A stretch of DNA of 32,328 nucleotides from an uncultured Pelagibacteraceae bacterium (GTDB lineage Bacteria; Pseudomonadota; Alphaproteobacteria; Pelagibacterales; Pelagibacteraceae), in NCBI GenBank assembly GCA_902514605.1, contig CABXRL010000009.1, positions 1-32,328 of the forward strand. Reading direction: 5' to 3'. A program made the position numbers and the translations under genes. A model generated the notes under the pieces. That model was not told where the DNA came from and did not search any database. It saw nothing but the letters and a program-made list of their open reading frames with translations. This document shows positions 15,429 through 22,270 of the stretch, in pieces (the first letter of the stretch is position 1; each line of letters starts with the position of its first letter).

Positions 15429-15890
15429 ATGTTAATAAAATATAATATTATAGGGCTAAAGTATATTTTCTTTATTTCAATTTTTGTTATTTTGTCGCTT
15501 CCAGCAAACTCTGAACTTTCAGTTGAAGAGATAATCAAAGGAAGAAAAGCATTATTCAGTAAGAATTATAGCACAGCAAAAAGGGTTCAAGCTTTAGCTA
15601 GTAAAGGTGAATTTGAAAAAGCGAAAACTTTGATGATAGAAATGAGTGAAAATTATAAAACATTAATTGAATATTTTCCTGATAATTCCAAAGAAGGATT
15701 TAAGACAGAAGCATTACCAATTATTTGGGAAAATAAAAATGAATTTAACGACCTAATGACTAAATCATCAAATGATATGATTAAACTGACCAAAATAATT
15801 GAAACTTCAGATGATATAAAAGGCACCCTTGGTAAATTTATGTGGTCTAATTGCAAAGCTTGCCACAGTAAATTTAGAGCTCCACATTAA
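15429..15890 (+). CDS. Cytochrome c' / c556-type periplasmic cytochrome
   Basis: The 153-residue product has a signal peptide (IIGLKYIFFISIFVILSLPANS, cleavage near residue 28), an all-helical body and a C-terminal heme motif CKACH (Cys142, Cys145, His146) close to the end. This is the layout of cytochrome c' and c556. It probably exchanges electrons with the adjacent cytochrome b561. A rho-independent terminator follows eight bases after the stop. The start codon ATG at 15429 is adjacent to the start of the divergent b561 gene, so any promoter must lie inside that gene. Confidence 0.88.
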   Translation: MLIKYNIIGLKYIFFISIFVILSLPANSELSVEEIIKGRKALFSKNYSTAKRVQALASKGEFEKAKTLMIEMSENYKTLIEYFPDNSKEGFKTEALPIIWENKNEFNDLMTKSSNDMIKLTKIIETSDDIKGTLGKFMWSNCKACHSKFRAPH

Positions 15891-15894
15891 TTTG

Positions 15895-15942
15895 TAAAAA
15901 AGAGGTTCGCTCTTTTAGTTTTTTTTCCAAAAGAGCTCCTCT
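15895..15942 (-). terminator. Minus-strand terminator-like hairpin
   Basis: Read on the minus strand, AGAGG (15942-15938) and GCTCTTTT (15936-15929) pair with AAAAGAGC (15916-15909) and CCTCT (15905-15901). This gives 13 base pairs with small bulges, followed directly by a T run to 15895. It could end a minus-strand transcript coming from about 16060. On the plus strand the same bases form the cytochrome terminator instead. Confidence 0.5.
15898..15926 (+). terminator. Rho-independent terminator after the c-type cytochrome gene
   Basis: A seven-base-pair stem AAAAGAG/CTCTTTT (15898-15904 with 15910-15916, GTTCG loop) is followed by a run of eight T at 15919-15926. It lies eight bases after the stop. 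The same bases also take part in an alternative, longer hairpin that would act on the minus strand. Confidence 0.8.
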
Positions 15943-15962
15943 ATATTGCTTTTTTGGCTTTT

Positions 15963-15986
15963 AAATCCAAACGGATTTTATTTTTT
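15963..15986 (+). terminator. Second weak terminator-like hairpin
   Basis: AAATCC-AAAC-GGATTT (15963-15978) is a six-base-pair stem followed by TATTTTTT. It could back up the terminator at 15898. It is short and AT-rich, so support is modest. Confidence 0.4.
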
Positions 15987-16015
15987 ATATTTGTATTGAT
16001 TATGCAATTAGCCAG

Positions 16016-16057
16016 CTAAGTATCAGGTGGCCTTTGATTCATGTGAATAACCTCCTT
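16016..16057 (-). CDS. Possible mini-ORF of 8 codons with a perfect Shine-Dalgarno
   Basis: On the minus strand AAGGAGG (16057-16051) stands eight bases before ATG (16042-16040), followed by eight codons, MNQRPPDT, and TAG (16018-16016). This is the strongest ribosome binding site I noticed in the window, where most starts have weak ones. A terminator-like hairpin lies about 75 bases further on the same strand, so a short discrete transcript is possible. It may be a leader peptide, a dual-function small RNA, or chance. No family is recognised. Confidence 0.3.
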   Translation of the reverse strand, partial: KEVIHMNQRPPDT

Positions 16058-16079
16058 AATAAAAAGTTAAATTTTTAGC

Positions 16080-16138
16080 AGGTTGTATTCAAGATATATA
16101 TTTAGCATAAATTAAAATAAATTAATTGAATACAACCT
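16080..16138. repeat. Perfect 13-base inverted repeat
   Basis: AGGTTGTATTCAA at 16080-16092 and TTGAATACAACCT at 16126-16138 are exact reverse complements separated by 33 AT-rich bases. On the plus strand the second arm is followed within four bases by TTTTTATAAT, which would suit a terminator with a long loop. Paired operator half-sites or the 5' hairpin of the minus-strand transcript are alternatives. Confidence 0.7.
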
Positions 16139-16215
16139 TGTGTTTTTATAATATTCGCGCATTAAAAAAATTCACCTATTAATAGAAATTTTAAATTGCT
16201 TTGAAAATAAATATA

Positions 16216-16221
16216 TATAAT
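16216..16221 (+). promoter_or_regulatory. Possible -10 element for the small membrane protein gene
   Basis: TATAAT stands nine bases before the ATG at 16230, which would give a leaderless or near-leaderless message. A TTGCTT 14 bases upstream is a poor -35 by sequence and spacing. TATAAT-like strings are frequent in this AT-rich DNA, so support is weak. Confidence 0.3.
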
Positions 16222-16229
16222 CTTAACTA

Positions 16230-16409
16230 ATGAAATATATAAATGGTTTAATAAATTTGTTAGTAAGTTTGGTAGCATCAACAGTTATCATTTATGCCAT
16301 AAACATTGTGGCGGGTTTTGCAGGCGCTGATTATTCTTTTACAAACGGTGAGGTGTTTGTCATTTGGATTTTAATGGCAATCTTAGTCAACAACTGCTTT
16401 AAAAGATAA
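16230..16409 (+). CDS. Small membrane protein of 59 residues (unknown)
   Basis: The frame runs from ATG at 16230 to TAA at 16407-16409. The product has two hydrophobic segments, about residues 7-31 (LINLLVSLVASTVIIYAINIV) and 42-54 (VFVIWILMAILV), joined by a short loop GFAGADYSFTNGE, and ends NNCFKR. This gives a small double-pass membrane protein. Its composition is far more hydrophobic than random AT-rich sequence of this genome would give with a clean start and stop. It lies 11 bases before the next small gene. I recognise no family. Confidence 0.65.
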   Translation: MKYINGLINLLVSLVASTVIIYAINIVAGFAGADYSFTNGEVFVIWILMAILVNNCFKR

Positions 16410-16420
16410 TATTTTTTTCA

Positions 16421-16708
16421 ATGAGTAGCTCAGTAAAAACTGATGACGTTATCTTTAATTTTTTTAAACAAATTTGTGATGAAAAAGATGATCAAAAGTG
16501 TGTTGAGTTAGGAAATAATTGGATTAAAGCTATGGAGACCAATTTAACGAATATGGAAGAAAACTTAGATGAAAAAGATAAAATTAAACATAAAGAGGAT
16601 ATTCAAAATAATCGCAATCATTTAGATAGTCTCAAAGGTAAAAGTTCGGCTGAGTGGAGAGAATACGCAACGAAATGTATGGTTGAAATTATGGATAATA
16701 AAGTGTAA
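16421..16708 (+). CDS. Hypothetical protein of 95 residues
   Basis: This small acidic and helical protein starts MSSSVKTDDVIFNFFKQI. It has Cys19, Cys27 and Cys86 and no signal peptide or membrane segment. The middle, roughly residues 35-70, is charged and could form a coiled coil. I do not recognise the family. It follows the 59-residue membrane protein by 11 bases, so the two are likely expressed together. The TPP riboswitch begins within a few bases of its stop codon. Confidence 0.7.
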   Translation: MSSSVKTDDVIFNFFKQICDEKDDQKCVELGNNWIKAMETNLTNMEENLDEKDKIKHKEDIQNNRNHLDSLKGKSSAEWREYATKCMVEIMDNKV

Positions 16709-16710
16709 TC

Positions 16711-16784
16711 CTCCATTTAAGGGGTGTCTTTACAGACTGAGATTAAACCCTAAGAACCTGTCCGGTAATTCAGAAAGGGAGATT
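16711..16784 (+). promoter_or_regulatory. TPP (THI-box) riboswitch
   Basis: The conserved THI-box blocks are present in order: GGGGTG at 16721-16726, CTGAGA at 16737-16742, ACCC at 16747-16750, GAACCTG at 16754-16760, GGTAAT at 16764-16769 and AGAAAGGGAG at 16772-16781. CTCC at 16711-16714 can pair with GGAG at 16778-16781, closing the P1 stem. That GGAG is also the Shine-Dalgarno of the next gene, four bases from its ATG. Ligand binding should therefore block translation initiation. TPP riboswitches turn off thiamin synthesis and uptake genes when thiamin pyrophosphate is plentiful. Confidence 0.95.
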
Positions 16785-18227
16785 ATGGATAAAACATATT
16801 TTTTAAATCAATCAACATCGTTAACATTAGTTATTTTCATTAGTTTAATCTTTGTTCTTTTAGGCCTGTACAATTCAAAAAAATACCAAGGTCTCAATAA
16901 TTATCTAACAGCAAATAGAAATATTGGATTATTTTCTTTAACTACAAGTTTAACTGCTTCAGCTTTGGGTGCATGGATTTTATTTGGTCCAGCTTCTGCC
17001 GCTACTTGGGGAGGAATAGGAGCCATTATTGGATATTCATTAGGAACAGCCTTTCCAATGTTTTTTTTAATTTATCTTGGAAAAAAAATTAGAAAAGAAT
17101 TCCCAAAAGGATCTTCTTTAGTTGAGTTCATGAGAAAAAAGTTTGGAAAAAGTTTATTTAAACTTATTTTACTAATGACAATATTTTATATGTTCATTTT
17201 CTTATGTGCAGAAGTAACCGCAGTTGCAGTTTTAATAAATTATATATCTGGTACTGAACTTTGGAAAACTGCCTTAATTGTACTAATATCTACACTAATC
17301 TATACTTTGTATGGAGGATTGAGAGCCTCAATTTTTACTGACAATATTCAAATGGTTGTAATCTTAATTCTTTTACTGATTTCTTTTATATACGTAAACT
17401 CTTATACAGGATCTGAATTTTCTTTTGAGTTTATAAAAGAGAAAAATCCCCATCTTTTAAGTGCATCATATATGCCAAGCTATACGGCAGGTTTAACTTT
17501 TTTTATCGCTGTTGCTGCAACAAATTTGTTTCATCAAGGTAATTGGCAAAGAGTTTACGCTGCTAAAGATTTCGAAACTTTAAAAAGAAGCTTGATTATA
17601 TCTTTCTTTATAATCATACCTATTGTTTTTTATATGGGTTTTACGGGTATGGTCGCTTTTTCAATAGACCCCACCGTAAGACCTGATCTTGGATTTTTTA
17701 CATTATTACTTAAAGAGCAAACAAAGTTACTATCTTTATTTGTAATCGTATTAGGTTTGGCATTAACAATTTCTACTGTTGATACATTAGTAAATGCAAT
17801 ATCAAGCTTAATTGTTGTAGATGGTAAATCAACATTTAATTTAAGTAAAAAAACAAATTATTTAAATTTTTCCAAATATGTAATTTTATTTTTATCTTTT
17901 ATTTCATTTATTATTGCATCTAAAGGATATAATATTTTGTATTTATTTTTATTAGCTGATTTATTTTGTTGTGCTTTTGTACTTACTATTTTTTATAGCT
18001 TTTATAATAAAAAAATTAATGAAAAAACTGCATATGTTTCTATTATAGTTGGACTGATAGGAGGTTTTTTGATGTTTCCTGCCCCTGATTTTTCAAAAAG
18101 TTTATTAGTTGGTATTCTATTTTCTAAAGAATTGTTTTCACCTATTGTGTCACAGTCTTTATTATTTTTATCTTTTGTAATTGCAACATTTTTACCATTA
18201 TTAGTTTTTAAAGCTAAAAGGTTTTAA
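16785..18227 (+). CDS. thiV: Sodium/solute symporter under TPP control, probable thiamin-precursor (HMP) transporter ThiV
   Basis: The 480-residue protein has about 13 transmembrane segments and the SSS (solute:sodium symporter) pattern: NYLTANRNIGLFSLTTSLTASALGAW at the N-terminal end, then LYGGLRASIFTDNIQMVVI, and GNWQRVYAAKDFETLKRSL in the middle. I start at ATG 16785 (MDKTYFLNQ) because it lies just after the riboswitch; a longer frame would run through the riboswitch. A TPP riboswitch ahead of an SSS transporter is the defining feature of ThiV. In SAR11 this gene has been linked to uptake of the pyrimidine precursor HMP, which these cells require because they cannot make it. The substrate is inferred from that context. 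Confidence 0.88.
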   Translation: MDKTYFLNQSTSLTLVIFISLIFVLLGLYNSKKYQGLNNYLTANRNIGLFSLTTSLTASALGAWILFGPASAATWGGIGAIIGYSLGTAFPMFFLIYLGKKIRKEFPKGSSLVEFMRKKFGKSLFKLILLMTIFYMFIFLCAEVTAVAVLINYISGTELWKTALIVLISTLIYTLYGGLRASIFTDNIQMVVILILLLISFIYVNSYTGSEFSFEFIKEKNPHLLSASYMPSYTAGLTFFIAVAATNLFHQGNWQRVYAAKDFETLKRSLIISFFIIIPIVFYMGFTGMVAFSIDPTVRPDLGFFTLLLKEQTKLLSLFVIVLGLALTISTVDTLVNAISSLIVVDGKSTFNLSKKTNYLNFSKYVILFLSFISFIIASKGYNILYLFLLADLFCCAFVLTIFYSFYNKKINEKTAYVSIIVGLIGGFLMFPAPDFSKSLLVGILFSKELFSPIVSQSLLFLSFVIATFLPLLVFKAKRF

Positions 18228-18274
18228 TATAAGTCGATTGTATTAGGTGAATTAATGTCTATATATCTGACACC

Positions 18275-19210
18275 ATGTCAGATAATCAAATATTAATTAA
18301 TAATCTTTCCAAAGTTTATGACAATGGTCTTAATGCGTTAAAAAAAGTTAATCTTGAAGTTAAACAAGGAGAAATTCTTGCAATGCTTGGTCCAAATGGT
18401 GCGGGCAAGACAACTTTAATTAGTATAATTTGTGGAATTGTTACACCTTCATCCGGTTCTGTTACAGTTGACGGTTTTGATATAATTAAAGATTATCGCG
18501 AAACAAGATCCAGAATAGGAATGGTTCCTCAAGAATTAAACTTAGAATCTTTTGAAACAGTTTTTGATACTGTTTCATATTCACGAGGTTTATACGGCAA
18601 ACCTCCTAAACCAGAACACATAGAAAAAATTTTAAAAGACTTAAGTTTATGGGATAAAAAAGATCAAAGATTAAGACAATTATCTGGTGGGATGAAAAGA
18701 AGAGTTCTGATTGCAAAAGCCCTATCTCATGAACCAAAAATACTATTTTTAGATGAGCCAACTGCGGGTGTAGATGTAGAATTAAGACGAGAAATGTGGA
18801 AAGTAGTAGACGCATTGAAAAAAACAGGAGTAACAATTATTTTAACTACTCATTATATTGAAGAGGCTGAAGCAATAGCAGATAGGGTGGGTGTTATTAA
18901 TCAAGGTGAAATAATACTTATCGAGGAAAAAAAAGAATTATTAAAAAAGATGGGTCAAAAAACTCTTACGATTGAATTACAAGAAAGAATTGAAGAAATA
19001 CCAAAATCATTAGAAAAATATAATTTAAATATTGGAGATAATAAAATGTATTTAAATTATACATACAGTCTCAATGAAAAACGAACTGGTATAACAAATT
19101 TATTACAAGATTTAAAAGATACTGGCTTAAAGTTAAGAGATTTAAAAACAGAACAAAGCAATCTGGAAAAAATATTTGTTAATTTGGTTAAGGAGAATAA
19201 TGAAATTTAA
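18275..19210 (+). CDS. ABC-2 type exporter, ATP-binding protein
   Basis: The 311-residue ATPase has Walker A GPNGAGKT near residues 39-46, signature LSGGMKRR near 138, Walker [13 protein letters not shown] near 158, and the H-loop in [12 protein letters not shown]-terminal extension of about 90 residues is typical of the CcmA/YadG-like family of ABC-2 exporters. Substrate unknown. The start codon lies inside a perfect 7-base inverted repeat (18266-18282). Its last 11 bases overlap the permease gene (ATGAAATTTAA). Confidence 0.93.
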   Translation: MSDNQILINNLSKVYDNGLNALKKVNLEVKQGEILAMLGPNGAGKTTLISIICGIVTPSSGSVTVDGFDIIKDYRETRSRIGMVPQELNLESFETVFDTVSYSRGLYGKPPKPEHIEKILKDLSLWDKKDQRLRQLSGGMKRRVLIAKALSHEPKILFLDEPTAGVDVELRREMWKVVDALKKTGVTIILTTHYIEEAEAIADRVGVINQGEIILIEEKKELLKKMGQKTLTIELQERIEEIPKSLEKYNLNIGDNKMYLNYTYSLNEKRTGITNLLQDLKDTGLKLRDLKTEQSNLEKIFVNLVKENNEI

Positions 19211-19967
19211 TTACTATGGTTTTAAAGCTATATATGTTCACGAGATGAATAGATTCTTAAGAACTGTAGGTCAGTCTCTTCTCTCACCAGTGATCTCAAC
19301 ATCATTATATTTTGTTGTCTTTGGTTCAGTGATTGGTGGTTATATTCAAAAAATTGATGGTGTGAGTTATGGTTCATATATTGTTCCAGGTTTATTGATG
19401 CTTACATTGCTTACACAGTCAATAAGTAATACTTCTTTTGGAATATTTTTTCCAAAATTTAATGGAACTATTGTTGAGATTTTAGCAGCACCTATTTCAA
19501 CACTTGAAACAGTTTTAGCATTTGTAGGAGCAGGAGCTACAAAAACTTTAATTGTTGGTGTCGTAATCTATGCTACCGCTTCATTTTTTGCTGAAGTGAC
19601 TGTTGAGTATCCAATGTTAATGATATTCTTGTTGGTTTTGGTCTCTTTTACTTTTGCATTATTTGGTTTTTTGATTGGTGTTGTCAGTAAAAACTTTGAA
19701 CAAATGTCTATCATTCCATCATTGGTTATTACACCAATGGTTTTTTTAGGAGGAAGCTTATACTCATTAGATATGTTACCACCTTTCTGGCAAACCATTT
19801 CCTACTTCAATCCAGTAGTCTATCTTATAGATGGTTTAAGATTTTCATTTTATGGAATATCAGATTTCAATATTTGGATAAGTGTCGGTTCCATGGTGTC
19901 ATTTCTAGTAATATGTGTAATTGCTGTCTCAATATTATTAAAAAAAGGTTATAATATTAAATCTTAA
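19200..19967 (+). CDS. ABC-2 type exporter, permease (YadH-like)
   Basis: The 255-residue membrane protein has about six hydrophobic segments and the ABC-2 pattern: [28 protein letters not shown], then [12 protein letters not shown], then [18 protein letters not shown] and [18 protein letters not shown] near the C-terminus. It matches YadH-type permeases in length and pattern. I start at ATG 19200 because AAGGAG lies four bases upstream (19190-19195) and the family N-terminus is short. It partners with the ATPase just upstream. Its stop shares the palindrome TTAA with the stop of dmdA on the other strand. Confidence 0.93.
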   Translation: MKFNYYGFKAIYVHEMNRFLRTVGQSLLSPVISTSLYFVVFGSVIGGYIQKIDGVSYGSYIVPGLLMLTLLTQSISNTSFGIFFPKFNGTIVEILAAPISTLETVLAFVGAGATKTLIVGVVIYATASFFAEVTVEYPMLMIFLLVLVSFTFALFGFLIGVVSKNFEQMSIIPSLVITPMVFLGGSLYSLDMLPPFWQTISYFNPVVYLIDGLRFSFYGISDFNIWISVGSMVSFLVICVIAVSILLKKGYNIKS

Positions 19968-21103
19968 GAAGATGCTATTTTTTTTTTAGGATCGTAAAAA
20001 GGTTTTTCAATTATTTTGGAATTAATCTCTTTATTATCGATATTAATTTTCAAACTATTCCCAATTTCTGAATGATTAATTTTTACCATTGCAAGTGCAA
20101 TATTTTTTTTGAGTCTTGGAGAATAAACAGCTGAAGTAACCTTGCCAATTTTTTCTTCGTCTTTATAAATTGACCAAAAAGTTGTATTTGGACCTTTTAA
20201 TGGTTCACAATCCAATTCTAAACCAACTTGTTTTCTTTTAATCCCCTCGTGCTTTATTTTCTTTAATGCCTCTTTACCAATAAAGTTAACTTCATTATTT
20301 AAATTAACCAATCTATCTAAGCCCAATTCAAAAGGATTTGTGTCTAAATCTGCATCAGCGTGATAAGACAGCATTGCACCTTCAATTCTTCTTATAGATG
20401 ATGTGTGACCTGGTTTAAGCCCATGCTCTTTTCCTGCAGCCATTATTCTTTCATATAGATCATTACCTCTAGTACCATCTCTTAAAAATATTTCGTATCC
20501 AAACTCACTAGACCATCCAGTTCTTGAAATAATTAATGGAATTCCATCCAACTCATACTCTCTAAACCAATAATATTTAAGATCCTTGATACCTTCGCCA
20601 AATAGCTTAATCATTATTTCAGCTGAAGTAGGTCCTTGTAGTTGTAGTGGTGATACATCTGGCTCACTAATTTTAACATTTAAACCTGAATTAACAGCTA
20701 CCCCTTGTGCCCACAACAAAACATCACTGTCAGCAAGAGATAACCAAAAGTGATTTTCAGCTAATCTTAAAAGCACAGGATCATTAATTATTCCTCCTTT
20801 ATTATTTACAATTAAGACGTACTTGCATTGACCAATTGATAAATTAGTAAGATCTCTAGGAGTAAGTAATTGAATGAATTTAAATGCATCTGGACCAGTA
20901 ATTTCCACTTGTCTTTCGACCGCAACATCACAAAGAATAGATTTTTCTATTAAGTTCCAAAAATTTTGTTCAGGACTTCCAAAGTCTCTTGGAATGTACA
21001 TGTGATTATAAACTGAGAAACCAGTCGCCCCCCATTTCACAGTTGAATTGAAGTAAGGAGATTTTCTTATTTGTGTTCCAAAACCAAAATTTTTATTATT
21101 CAT
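19964..21103 (-). CDS. dmdA: Dimethylsulfoniopropionate demethylase
   Basis: The 379-residue protein belongs to the GcvT (aminomethyltransferase) fold and carries the DmdA-type N-terminus FGTQIRKSPYFNSTVKWGA followed by GFSVYNHMYIPRDFG. Further blocks are CDVAVERQVEITGPDA, SEPDVSPLQLQGPTSAE and HTSSIRRIEGAMLSYHAD. These blocks match DmdA rather than glycine-cleavage GcvT. DmdA transfers a methyl group from DMSP to tetrahydrofolate, giving methylmercaptopropionate. I start at ATG 21103 (MNNKNFGFG); a TTG two codons earlier is less likely. It lies 42 bases after prpC as the last gene of the minus-strand prpDBC-dmdA cluster, a sensible linkage of DMSP and propionate metabolism. Confidence 0.93.
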   Translation of the reverse strand: MNNKNFGFGTQIRKSPYFNSTVKWGATGFSVYNHMYIPRDFGSPEQNFWNLIEKSILCDVAVERQVEITGPDAFKFIQLLTPRDLTNLSIGQCKYVLIVNNKGGIINDPVLLRLAENHFWLSLADSDVLLWAQGVAVNSGLNVKISEPDVSPLQLQGPTSAEIMIKLFGEGIKDLKYYWFREYELDGIPLIISRTGWSSEFGYEIFLRDGTRGNDLYERIMAAGKEHGLKPGHTSSIRRIEGAMLSYHADADLDTNPFELGLDRLVNLNNEVNFIGKEALKKIKHEGIKRKQVGLELDCEPLKGPNTTFWSIYKDEEKIGKVTSAVYSPRLKKNIALAMVKINHSEIGNSLKINIDNKEINSKIIEKPFYDPKKKIASS

Positions 21104-21145
21104 TAGCAATTCTATTTATGAAACAAATTAATTCAAAAAATATTA

Positions 21146-22270
21146 TTATCTTTTATTTAATTGAGTAACTTTTCTATGTTGGCTCCCATTATAACTTGCT
21201 AGTGGCCTTATTAATTTATTATCAGCATGCTGTTCCATTATATGAGCTGACCAGCCAGTTATCCGAGAGATGACGAATATTGGTGTAAAAAAATCTGTAT
21301 CAAATCCCATCAAGTGATAAGTGGGTCCAGTAGGATAGTCTACGTTTGGATGGATATTTTTTTTTTCAATCATTACTTTTTCAACAATGTCGTATATTTT
21401 TTCAAATTTTTTATCTTTTTTAATTTTAGCAACTTTGCCAAAATAATCTCTCATTGTTGGCACTCTAGAGTCACCACTTTTATAAACCCTATGCCCAAAA
21501 CCCATAACTACATCTTTATTATCTAGGGCTTTATTAATCCATTTGAGTGCATTTTCTGGTTTTTTAATCTTATTCATCATATGCATCACTTCCTCATTAG
21601 CTCCTCCGTGCAACGGACCTTTTAAACTTGCTATAGCACCTGTGATAGCTCCGTGAATATCTGATAGACTACTTGTAATTGTTCTTGCTGTAAAAGTAGA
21701 AACATTGAAACTATGTTCAGCATATAAAATTAAAGATACGTCAAAAGCTTTTACAATATCTTTATTCGGAACTTTACCAAAACACATATGGAAAAAATTT
21801 TCAGAAAAAGAAAGATTTTTTTTTGGAGGTATAATTTTTTTACCTTTTCTTGATCTATAGAAAGCAGCCAAAGCAACAGGGGTTTTAGCAAAAATTCTCA
21901 TTACCTTTTGCATATTTGCTTTAGCTGAATTATCTCTAGTATCTTTATCTTCTAGACCCATAATACTAACAGCAGTTCTAGCAACATCCATTGGATGGGC
22001 TTTTTTTGGTGTTTTCTTAATTGCATCAATTAAACTTTTAGAAATTTTTCTCTCTTTTCTCTCTTGTTTTTCAAAATTTTTAAGTTGTTTTTTATTTGGA
22101 AGTTCGCCGTTTAAAATTAAATATGCGACCTCCTCAAATCTACATGATGCACATAAATCTTGGGCTGCATAACCTCTATAAGTTAAAGAATTGATTTCTG
22201 GCATTACCTTTGAAACCGAAGTTTCATCCACAGTTACACCCATTAAACCTTTTTTGATATCTTCACTCAC
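21146..22270 (-). CDS. prpC: 2-Methylcitrate synthase (citrate synthase family)
   Basis: The 374-residue protein condenses propionyl-CoA with oxaloacetate. It has the N-terminal INSLTYRGYAAQDLC, ALYLILNGELP-like region (VAYLILNGELP), and catalytic segments HGGANEEVM and FGHRVYKSGDSRVP, ending GWSAHIMEQHADNKLIRP. The short length and neighbours support methylcitrate synthase over the main citrate synthase, which is usually longer. It starts with GTG inside TAGTG, overlapping the prpB stop by one base. Dual activity with acetyl-CoA is possible. Confidence 0.92.
   Translation of the reverse strand: MSEDIKKGLMGVTVDETSVSKVMPEINSLTYRGYAAQDLCASCRFEEVAYLILNGELPNKKQLKNFEKQERKERKISKSLIDAIKKTPKKAHPMDVARTAVSIMGLEDKDTRDNSAKANMQKVMRIFAKTPVALAAFYRSRKGKKIIPPKKNLSFSENFFHMCFGKVPNKDIVKAFDVSLILYAEHSFNVSTFTARTITSSLSDIHGAITGAIASLKGPLHGGANEEVMHMMNKIKKPENALKWINKALDNKDVVMGFGHRVYKSGDSRVPTMRDYFGKVAKIKKDKKFEKIYDIVEKVMIEKKNIHPNVDYPTGPTYHLMGFDTDFFTPIFVISRITGWSAHIMEQHADNKLIRPLASYNGSQHRKVTQLNKR

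Larger units (their letters stand above)
15891..16229. other. Structured intergenic region (339 bases), no confident gene
   Basis: This is the only stretch over 300 bases without a confident gene. It holds several hairpins in the first 100 bases, a GC-richer core at about 16004-16057 (about 43% GC by my count, in very AT-rich surroundings) with two 5-2-5 palindromes (TTAGCCAGCTAA at 16008-16019 and ATTCATGTGAAT at 16037-16048), a minus-strand ribosome binding site with a short ORF, and a 13-base perfect inverted repeat at 16080-16138. The raised GC and palindromes in an AT-rich genome suggest a structured RNA or small transcript. I recognise no known RNA family. Confidence 0.6.

Noticed and set aside
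15979..16018. Extension of the minus-strand mini-ORF through TAG to make a longer protein
   Set aside because: Two TAG codons would have to be read through, there is no sign of suppression or pyrrolysine genes, and the downstream reading is low-complexity lysine-rich sequence.
16040..16060. Plus-strand AACCTCCTTAA resembles the anti-Shine-Dalgarno tail of 16S rRNA
   Set aside because: Surrounding bases do not resemble helix 45 or any other rRNA segment. It is simply the complement of the minus-strand Shine-Dalgarno.
16683..16784. N-terminal extension of the ThiV frame
   Set aside because: It would be encoded by the TPP riboswitch itself and has no membrane or family pattern.
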